Shown here in pieces: positions 7,442 through 16,687 of a stretch of 64,000 nt of DNA. A program made the translations under genes and the position numbers. This DNA is from Actinacidiphila rubida (lineage in GTDB: Bacteria; Actinomycetota; Actinomycetes; Streptomycetales; Streptomycetaceae), in contig NZ_FODD01000001.1 in assembly GCF_900110255.1 (NCBI RefSeq), positions 329,486-393,485 on the forward strand, written 5' to 3'. Under the pieces are notes generated by a model, which worked only from the letters and a program-made list of their open reading frames with translations, made no database searches and was not told the DNA's origin. Numbering within the stretch: the stretch's first letter is position 1; each line of letters opens with the position of its first letter.

Positions 7442-8883
7442 GGGTGTGCCTGCGCTGCGCGGTCGGCCGCCTGCGCAGCGGCACTGCCGGGGCGCTTGCG
7501 GGCGACCCAGCCCTCGATGTTCCGCTGCTGGCCGCGGGCCACCGCGAGCGAGCCGGCCGGCACGTCCTTGGTGATCACCGAGCCGGCCGCGGTGTACGCG
7601 CCGTCCCCGACGACGACCGGCGCCACGAACATGTTGTCCGAGCCGGTCTTGCAGTAACTGCCGATGGTCGTGTGGTGCTTGGCCTCGCCGTCGTAGTTCA
7701 CGAAGACGCTGGCCGCGCCGATGTTGGTGTACTCGCCGATGGTGGCGTCGCCCACATAGCTCAGGTGCGGGACCTTGGTGCCCTCGCCGATCGTGGCGTT
7801 CTTCATCTCGACGTACGTACCGGCCTTGGCCTTCAGGCCCAACCGGGTGCCGGGGCGCAGGTAGGCGAACGGGCCGACGCTGGCCTCGTCACCGATCTCG
7901 GCCTGGTCCGCGACGGTGTTGGAGACCTTGGCGCCGGCGCCGACCGAGGTGTCGGTGAGCGTGCAGTTCGGGCCGACCTCGGCGGCGGCGCCGATCGCGG
8001 TGGCGCCGCGCAGCTGGGTGTTGGGGTGGATCACGCAGTCGGGCGTGAAGACCACGTCGGCGTCGACCCAGGTGCTGGCCGGGTCGACGATGGTCGCGCC
8101 GTCCAGCATGGCCTGGTGCAGCAGCCGGTCGTTGAGCACCCGGCGGGCCTCGGCGAGCTGCACCCGGTTGTTCACGCCCGCGATCTCCCGGTGGTCGGCG
8201 GCGGTGAACGCGCCCACCCGGTGGCCGGCCTCGCGCAGGATCGCGAGGGTGTCGGTGAGGTACTCCTCACCCTGCGAGTTGTCGGTGGTCACCTTGCCCA
8301 GCGCCTCGGCCAGCAGCGTCGCGTCGTACGCGTACACCCCGGAGTTGATCTCCGTGATGGCCTGCTGGGCGACGCTGGCGTCCTTCTGCTCCACGATCTC
8401 GGTGACCTGGCCGTCGGCGGCGCGGATGATCCGCCCGTAGCCCGTCGGGTCCGGGACCTGCGCGGTGAGCACGGTGACCGCGTTGCCGTCCTGCTCGTGC
8501 AGCCGGACCAGGGTGGCCAGCGTCTCGGCGGTCAGCAGCGGGGTGTCGCCGTAGGTGACGACCAGCGTGCCGTCGAGCACGAGGCCCTGCCGGGCCGCCT
8601 CGTCCAGGGCGACGCGGACCGCGTGCCCGGTGCCGTTCTGCTCGTGCTGCACCGCGGTCAGCGCCTGCGGGTCCAGTCCGGCCAGGTGCTCGCCGACCTG
8701 CTCACGGGCGTGGCCCACGACGACCACCAGGTGCTCGGGGTCGAGCGCGCGGGAGGCGGCCACGACGTGGCCGACCAGCGAGCGGCCGCTGATCGCGTGC
8801 AGGACCTTCGGGGTGGCCGACTTCATGCGAGTGCCCTCACCCGCGGCGAGGATGACGACGGCAGCCGGACGATTCGGGCTCAC
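7432..8883 (-). CDS. glmU: bifunctional GlcNAc-1-phosphate uridylyltransferase / GlcN-1-P acetyltransferase
   Basis: Catalyses the last two steps to UDP-GlcNAc for peptidoglycan. 483 residues. The N-terminal pyrophosphorylase domain has VVILAAGEGTRMKSATPKVLH, HEQNGTGHAV and TYGDTPLL. The C-terminal left-handed beta-helix contains hexapeptide repeats, GPFAYLRPGT, VEMKNATIGEGTKVPHLSYVGDATIG and NYDGEAKHHTTIG. The GTG at 8883 starts MSPNRPAAVVILAAG with GGAG eight bases upstream; about 100 further in-frame codons upstream are not protein-like. Immediately upstream lie two tandem hairpin repeats and tRNA-Gln. Confidence 0.97.
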   Translation of the reverse strand: MSPNRPAAVVILAAGEGTRMKSATPKVLHAISGRSLVGHVVAASRALDPEHLVVVVGHAREQVGEHLAGLDPQALTAVQHEQNGTGHAVRVALDEAARQGLVLDGTLVVTYGDTPLLTAETLATLVRLHEQDGNAVTVLTAQVPDPTGYGRIIRAADGQVTEIVEQKDASVAQQAITEINSGVYAYDATLLAEALGKVTTDNSQGEEYLTDTLAILREAGHRVGAFTAADHREIAGVNNRVQLAEARRVLNDRLLHQAMLDGATIVDPASTWVDADVVFTPDCVIHPNTQLRGATAIGAAAEVGPNCTLTDTSVGAGAKVSNTVADQAEIGDEASVGPFAYLRPGTRLGLKAKAGTYVEMKNATIGEGTKVPHLSYVGDATIGEYTNIGAASVFVNYDGEAKHHTTIGSYCKTGSDNMFVAPVVVGDGAYTAAGSVITKDVPAGSLAVARGQQRNIEGWVARKRPGSAAAQAADRAAQAHPED

Positions 8884-8900
8884 GGGGGAGACTCCTCGGC

Positions 8901-8950
8901 TTCGGGTGCTTGACACCCGGAGGATTTCGGGTGCTTGACACCCGCAGGAT
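8901..8950. repeat. two tandem 25-bp hairpin repeats upstream of glmU
   Basis: Copies at 8901-8925 and 8926-8950 differ by one base. Each holds CGGGTG-CTTGA-CACCCG, a 6-bp stem with 5-nt loop. They lie between the tRNA-Gln 3' end and the glmU start on the minus strand, where processing sites, attenuation or slipped duplication are possible. Confidence 0.8.
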
Positions 8951-9002
8951 ACCGAGGTGCTGTACCGGGGGTTCACCGGCGCCGACGCCACCGGATCGAC
9001 TG

Positions 9003-9074
9003 CTCCGCCGCCAGGACTCGAACCCGGACTTAAGGCACCAAAAGCCCCAGTGCTGCCAATTACACCACGGCGGA
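9003..9074 (-). tRNA. tRNA-Gln (anticodon UUG)
   Basis: On the minus strand the acceptor stem TCCGCCG pairs with CGGCGGA, with discriminator G at 9003. The D arm GTGT/GCAC, the anticodon loop TTTTGGT (anticodon TTG), and the T arm CCGGG-TTCGAGT-CCTGG are all present. CCA is not encoded. It is 72 nt and lies upstream of glmU in the same direction, as in other streptomycetes. Confidence 0.95.
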
Positions 9075-9253
9075 TCAACTCGACGTCCCGGGCCCGTCGT
9101 CGGGCCCTGCCGGGCTGGTCGACCCCATCATGCCGTACGGGCGGGGGTGGGCGCGACGGTGATCCGGGGTAGACATCGGGCAGCACCGGTCACGCACCGG
9201 TCAGGCATGCCTTACCTCGCGTGGTCCTGTTGCCCTGGCAGGCGCCGCTGCAA

Positions 9254-9269
9254 TACTTACGGAGCCGTA
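9254..9269 (+). promoter_or_regulatory. desaturase promoter with overlapping TetR-type operator
   Basis: TACTTA (9254-9259) resembles a -10 box and overlaps the inverted repeat TACGG-AG-CCGTA (9258-9269). The TetR gene directly downstream of the desaturase is the obvious candidate regulator. The rest of the 249-bp spacer from the tRNA to the desaturase holds no convincing gene. Confidence 0.5.
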
Positions 9270-9323
9270 GGTTCCGTGGCACACGCCACCACCAGCCCCC
9301 ACGACAGCCGACAAGGGACAGAC

Positions 9324-10316
9324 ATGACCACACAAACGGACGTGATCACCGAGTCCCGGGAACCCGGGCCCTCGGGGCAGGATCCGCAGGATCCCCTCGC
9401 CACACGCGGCGGCGAGAGCAAGCGGTCCATCGAGCAGCTCGCCCTGCTCCTGTTCATCTGCATCCCGTTCGTCGCCCTGGTCGCGGCGGTCCCGCTGGCC
9501 TGGGGCCACGGGATGAGCTGGCTGGACCTCGGCCTGATGGTCGGCATGTACTTCCTGGGCTGCCACGGCATCACGATCGGCTTCCACCGGCACTTCACCC
9601 ACGGCTCGTTCAAGGCGAAGCGGCCGCTGAAGATCGCGCTGGCCATCGCCGGCTCGATGGCCGTCGAGGGCCCGATCGTGCGCTGGGTCGCCGACCACCG
9701 CCGGCACCACAAGTTCAGCGACGCGGAGGGCGACCCGCACAGCCCCTGGCGCTACGGCGAGACGCTGCCGGCCCTGATGAAGGGCCTGTGGTGGGCGCAC
9801 ATGGGCTGGCTCTTCGACGAGGAGCAGACCTCCCAGCAGAAGTACGCCCCCGACCTGATCAAGGACCCGGCCATCCGCCGCGTCTCCCGCGACTTCTGGC
9901 TGTGGACCGCGATCTCCCTGCTGATCCCGCCGCTCGTCGGCGGTCTGGCCACCATGTCGTGGTACGGCGCGTTCACCGCGTTCTTCTGGGGTTCGCTCGT
10001 CCGGGTGGCTCTTCTGCACCACGTCACGTGGTCCATCAACTCGATCTGCCACGCGGTCGGCAAGCGCCCGTTCAAGTCCCGCGACCGGTCCGGCAACGTG
10101 TGGTGGCTGGCGGTCCTTTCCTGCGGCGAGTCGTGGCACAACCTCCACCACGCCGACCCCACCGCCGCGCGCCACGGCGTGCTCCGCGGCCAGATCGACT
10201 CCAGCGCCCGCATCATCCGCTGGTTCGAGATGGCCGGCTGGGCCACCGACGTCCGCTGGCCGGACGCCGAACGTATCGCCTCCCGCCGCCAGGACGCCGT
10301 GCAGAAAGCGGCATGA
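9324..10316 (+). CDS. membrane acyl delta-9-type fatty acid desaturase
   Basis: Introduces a double bond into acyl-CoA or acyl-lipid chains in the cytoplasmic membrane. 330 residues with hydrophobic segments near 40-60, 70-90, 195-220 and 225-245. The three iron-binding histidine boxes are present: HRHFTH (after GCHGITIGF), HRRHH (WVADHRRHH) and HNLHH (GESWHNLHH). Start ATG 9324 with AAGGGA at 9313; the N-terminal ~30 residues are polar and variable. Only 7 bp separate it from the TetR gene, so they form an operon. Control by that TetR protein through the operator-like repeat at 9258-9269 is inferred. Confidence 0.93.
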   Translation: MTTQTDVITESREPGPSGQDPQDPLATRGGESKRSIEQLALLLFICIPFVALVAAVPLAWGHGMSWLDLGLMVGMYFLGCHGITIGFHRHFTHGSFKAKRPLKIALAIAGSMAVEGPIVRWVADHRRHHKFSDAEGDPHSPWRYGETLPALMKGLWWAHMGWLFDEEQTSQQKYAPDLIKDPAIRRVSRDFWLWTAISLLIPPLVGGLATMSWYGAFTAFFWGSLVRVALLHHVTWSINSICHAVGKRPFKSRDRSGNVWWLAVLSCGESWHNLHHADPTAARHGVLRGQIDSSARIIRWFEMAGWATDVRWPDAERIASRRQDAVQKAA

Positions 10317-10323
10317 TGGACAG

Positions 10324-11004
10324 GTGAGCGACGGCAACAACGCACGGGGGACGGCCACCGGTACGGCGGGCCCGTCGGCGCGGCGCGCGCGACGGGTCCG
10401 CATGACCGGCAAGGAACGGCGCGAGCAGCTGCTCGACGTGGGCCGGGTGCTCTTCGCCGAGCGCGGCTACGAGGGCACCTCCGTCGAGGAGATCGCGCAC
10501 ACCGCCGGCGTGTCCAAGCCGGTCGTCTACGAGCACTTCGGCGGCAAGGAAGGCCTCTACGCCGTCGTGGTGGACCGCGAGATGCGCCGCCTGCTGGACA
10601 TGGTCACCGGCGCGCTCACCGGGGGGCACCCCCGGGAGCTGCTGGAGCAGGCCGCGTTCGCGCTCCTCGACTACATCGAGCAGTACACCGACGGGTTCCG
10701 CATCCTGGTGCGGGACTCGCCCGTCGCCCAGTCCACCGGCACCTTCGCGTCGCTGATCAGCGACATCGCCACCCAGGTCGAGGACATCCTCGGGCACGAG
10801 TTCACCCAGCGCGGCTTCGACGCCAAGCTCGCGCCGCTCTACGCGCAGGCGCTCGTCGGCATGGTGGCCCTCACCGGCCAGTGGTGGCTGGACGCCCAGC
10901 GCCCCGGCAAGGCCGAGGTCGTCTCCCACCTGGTCAACCTGTCGTGGAACGGCCTGTCCGGCCTGGAGCCCCGTCCGCGGCTGATCGGCCACCGCAAGAG
11001 CTGA
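10324..11004 (+). CDS. TetR-family regulator, probable repressor of the desaturase operon
   Basis: 226-residue TetR/AcrR protein. After an Ala/Gly/Arg-rich leader of about 27 residues comes MTGKERREQLLDVGRVLFAERGYEGTSVEEIAHTAGVSKPVVYEHFGGKEGLYAVVVDRE, a textbook TetR HTH. The all-helical C-terminal domain should bind an effector, probably a fatty acyl-CoA given the context. The GTG at 10324 lies 7 bp after the desaturase stop. The same desaturase-TetR pair is known in other streptomycetes. The effector is inferred, not seen. Confidence 0.9.
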   Translation: MSDGNNARGTATGTAGPSARRARRVRMTGKERREQLLDVGRVLFAERGYEGTSVEEIAHTAGVSKPVVYEHFGGKEGLYAVVVDREMRRLLDMVTGALTGGHPRELLEQAAFALLDYIEQYTDGFRILVRDSPVAQSTGTFASLISDIATQVEDILGHEFTQRGFDAKLAPLYAQALVGMVALTGQWWLDAQRPGKAEVVSHLVNLSWNGLSGLEPRPRLIGHRKS

Positions 11005-11020
11005 CGGCCCCCCGCACGCA

Positions 11021-11066
11021 CCGACGCCCGGTGGCACCGGTTCCCACCGGTGCCACCGGGCGTCGG
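11021..11066. terminator. strong bidirectional terminator
   Basis: Perfect 20-bp stem (11021-11040 with 11047-11066) and 6-nt loop between the convergent TetR gene and ppc. Confidence 0.85.
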
Positions 11067-11097
11067 CCGTACCGCCCGCGCCGCGCGGGCGGCGGGG

Positions 11098-13839
<2,742 letters not shown>

Positions 13840-14020
13840 AGGTGCGGCTCCTTGTGCAGATGGTGGACGGGATGTTTCGGAGCACGAGGCCGTGCTCGCG
13901 GACCGCGCTGTCCGACCCCACCAGGATAGGTGGCCGTCCTCGAGCCGAGACGGCGCGCCCACCAGCCGGACACCGGACGGGGCCGGTACACCGGCCGGGC
14001 CACCGCCTACGCTGGACGCC

Positions 14021-15352
14021 ATGAGTACGACGGGGGCGCACGTACCGGACGACGGGGCAGGAGGACGGACCGGGTCCGGCTGGTGGTGGTGGCCGAGGCG
14101 GCGCAGCCTCGCCTTCGACGCGACGCTCGCCGCGGTCTCCGCGCTGGAGTGCGCGTTCGAGGGCGCCACGTTCGCGCAGAAGACCGGCATCGCGACGACG
14201 CTGGGCGCGTTCGTCGGCCTGATGGTCGGCACGGTCCTGCTGCTGCGCCGGCGCTGGCCGGTGGCGGTCGTGCTGGTCGGCATCGCGGTCAGCCCGGCCC
14301 AGATGGGGTTCCTGCTCTCGCTGGTCGGCCTCTACACCCTGGCCGCCTCCGAGGTGCCGCGGCGGATCACCGTCGCGCTCGCCTCGATGAACGGCTTCGG
14401 CACCATGCTCGTCGCGTTCCTCACCTTCGAGGACGGCATGCGCGACTCGGGCGGCACGTCGATGGCGCTGCCGCTGACGCTGATCGTCTCCGCGCTGATG
14501 GCCTTCGGCCTGACCGCGCCGCCGGTGCTGCTCGGGCTCTACGCCCGGGCCAGGCGCCGGCTCGTGGAGAGCCTGCGGGAACGCGCGGACGGCCTGGAGC
14601 GCGAGCTGGAACTCCTCGCGGAGAAGGCGCAGGAGCGGGCCGAACGGGCACGCGCGGACGAGCGCACCCGGATCGCCCGCGAGATGCACGACGTGGTCGC
14701 ACACCGGGTGAGCCTCATGGTGGTGCACGCCGCCGCGCTCAAGGCGGTCGCCCTGAAGGACCCGCAGAAGGCGTCCGCGAGCGCGGAACTGCTGGGCGAC
14801 ATGGGACGGCAGGCGCTCACCGAACTCCGGCAGATGCTGGGGGTGCTGCGCACGGCTTCGGAGACGGGGGCGGCGGGTGCGCCGCTCCCGGCGGCGGCCG
14901 CCGCCGCGGTGGTGACGTCGGTGGTCGCGGCGGTCGGGGCCGAGGAGGACGACGGGCCCTGCCTGGCCCAGCTGGCCGAGCTGGTGGAGGAGTCGGTGGC
15001 CGCCGGCATGGGCGTGGTGCTCGCCGTCGAGGGCGAGTCGCGGCCCTGCGGGCCGCGGATCGAGGCGACGGTGTACCGGGTGGTGCAGGAGGCGCTCACC
15101 AACGTGCACAAGCATGCGGCCGGGGCGAAGGCGCGGGTTCTTCTCGCGTACCGCGAGGCCGAGGTGGCGGTGCTCATCACCAACGGCCCCTCGGACGGGT
15201 CCGCCCCCACCCGCCTCCCCAGTGGCGGCCACGGCCTCCTCGGCATGCGGGAACGTGTCTCCTCCCACGGCGGCGGCTTCGCCGCGGGCCCCACCCCCGA
15301 GGGCGGCTTCCGCGTCTCCGCGATGATCCCCTTGCAGGCCGCCATCACTTGA
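14021..15352 (+). CDS. NarL/DesK-type sensor histidine kinase
   Basis: 443-residue membrane kinase. Hydrophobic helices lie between about residues 30 and 180, followed by a coiled linker rich in Arg and Glu. The HisKA_3 dimerisation box is [25 protein letters not shown], with phosphorylatable His in REMHD. The HATPase has the N-box [13 protein letters not shown] and [18 protein letters not shown]. No response regulator is adjacent; the nearest in the window is the orphan regulator at 1451, 12 kb away. TACGCT at 14008-14013 lies seven bases before the ATG with no clear ribosome binding site, so the transcript may be leaderless. Confidence 0.9.
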   Translation: MSTTGAHVPDDGAGGRTGSGWWWWPRRRSLAFDATLAAVSALECAFEGATFAQKTGIATTLGAFVGLMVGTVLLLRRRWPVAVVLVGIAVSPAQMGFLLSLVGLYTLAASEVPRRITVALASMNGFGTMLVAFLTFEDGMRDSGGTSMALPLTLIVSALMAFGLTAPPVLLGLYARARRRLVESLRERADGLERELELLAEKAQERAERARADERTRIAREMHDVVAHRVSLMVVHAAALKAVALKDPQKASASAELLGDMGRQALTELRQMLGVLRTASETGAAGAPLPAAAAAAVVTSVVAAVGAEEDDGPCLAQLAELVEESVAAGMGVVLAVEGESRPCGPRIEATVYRVVQEALTNVHKHAAGAKARVLLAYREAEVAVLITNGPSDGSAPTRLPSGGHGLLGMRERVSSHGGGFAAGPTPEGGFRVSAMIPLQAAIT

Positions 15353-15376
15353 CGCGCTCCCGTCGCGCGCGGGGTT

Positions 15377-15394
15377 GCGCCCCCGCAGGGGCGC
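15377..15394. terminator. small GC hairpin of a dispersed Streptomyces intergenic type
   Basis: GCGCCCC-CGCA-GGGGCGC followed by GGGGAAC. This composition resembles a short intergenic element that I remember recurring in Streptomyces genomes. It lies in the 209-bp convergent spacer after the kinase and probably terminates transcription. The rest of the spacer is GC-rich without a recognisable gene. Confidence 0.5.
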
Positions 15395-15561
15395 GGGGAA
15401 CGGCGCGATCACCCCGCGCGGCGCCGCGGTCCGTCACCGTCCCGTGGGGGCTGTTCGATCGCCCCGGCCCACCGGCGGGTGGCGGCGCGCCCGCGCGGGC
15501 CGGCCTTCGCGCGCGCAGGGCGAACCGTGGCCCGCGGGGAGGGAACCCCAGGCCGCGAGGT

Positions 15562-16458
15562 CTAGGATTCGCGGCCGGTGAGGGCGGCGAGCGTCGCGCG
15601 GATGTGGGCCAGATGGGCCCGGATCTCGTCGCGGTGCTCCTCGTGCTCGCGCAGGGTGCGCTCCGCGTCGAGCCGCACGCGCTCCTCGTGCGACCGCGCC
15701 TGCGAGAGCAGCGCCGTGGCGCGGGCCCCCGCGTCGGCCTCCTGCGCGCGCAGCGCCTCCTCCGCCTCGGCGCGCTCGCGCTGCGCCTCCTGGAGGCGCC
15801 GTTCCGCGTCGGCGAGCAGGTCGGAGAGCTTGCTGTCGACGCCGGCCTCGCGCTCGGCCAGCTCGTGCTCCAGCTCCTCCCGCCGCGCCCGCCGCACCGC
15901 GTCCGCCTGGGCGGTCTCCTCACGGAAGCGGCTGTGCACGCCCTCGACCACCGCCGCGGCCTCGCCGCGCACCGCGTCGGCCTCGCCGCGGGCCTCGCCC
16001 AGGATCTCCGCGGCCTCGCCGCACGCCTCGTCCAGGACGGCCTGCGCCGCGTCCTCGGCCGCGGCCAGCCGCGCCGACGCGGCCGCGCGGGCCTCGTCCT
16101 GGAGGGTGCGGCGCGCGGTGTCCGCCGCGTCCCTGGCGTACTGCGCCTCCACGTCCGCCCGGTCGCGTACGGCCTGCGCCTCCTCCTCCACCATCCGCAG
16201 GAGGTCCACCGCGCCCGGGCCCAGCGACTCGTACGAGGACGCGGCCAGCGCGTCCACCTGCCGGCGGAGCGCCGTGCACTCCGCGTCCATCTCGTTGGCG
16301 AGGACGGTCAGCCGGGCCGCGCGCTCCCACGCGGCGTCCCGATCCTCGGAGAGTTCGTCCAGGAAGCGGTCCACCTGGTCCGGCCGGTACCCGCGGCTGC
16401 GGACCGTGTCGAACCGCCCCTGCGCTTCATCCGGTGTGGTCGTCGTGTCACTGCTCAT
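15562..16458 (-). CDS. DivIVA-domain coiled-coil protein
   Basis: 298 residues. The N-terminal DivIVA-like segment (FDTVRSRGYRPDQVDRFLDELSEDRDAAWERAARL) precedes a long Ala/Glu/Arg-rich coiled coil covering almost all the rest, with a regular AEAExxRREA pattern. Such proteins (DivIVA, Scy, FilP and relatives) organise polar growth or filaments in Streptomyces. Low-complexity high-GC coding makes finer assignment impossible. The ATG at 16458 is followed by a Ser/Thr-rich start. The upstream spacer has an A/T-rich stretch (16519-16545) that probably holds the promoter. Role in the cytoskeleton is inferred from the family. Confidence 0.8.
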   Translation of the reverse strand: MSSDTTTTPDEAQGRFDTVRSRGYRPDQVDRFLDELSEDRDAAWERAARLTVLANEMDAECTALRRQVDALAASSYESLGPGAVDLLRMVEEEAQAVRDRADVEAQYARDAADTARRTLQDEARAAASARLAAAEDAAQAVLDEACGEAAEILGEARGEADAVRGEAAAVVEGVHSRFREETAQADAVRRARREELEHELAEREAGVDSKLSDLLADAERRLQEAQRERAEAEEALRAQEADAGARATALLSQARSHEERVRLDAERTLREHEEHRDEIRAHLAHIRATLAALTGRES

Positions 16459-16613
16459 GGCGTGTGCCCCTCGCCGTCGGGCCGGTCCGAGTCATGGCCG
16501 TGCGGCCGCGCGCTCTGCCCCATTTTTCGCTTATGCCCGAATTGTACGGGCTACGACACTCCGGCCTTTCTCCTACCCGGGCGACGCGAGGCAGCCACCT
16601 GCCGGAACGCGCG

Positions 16614-16649
16614 GGGGCCGGGTGGAGGACATGTCCTCCACCCGGCCCC
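16614..16649. terminator. terminator hairpin
   Basis: Perfect inverted repeat of two 17-bp arms around AT, about 40 bp past the stop of the 16688 gene. It insulates the DivIVA-type gene from the toxin/immunity-domain genes. Confidence 0.8.
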
Positions 16650-16687
16650 TCGACCGGCTCCTGGTGCGCGGCAGTTGCGCGCGGCGG

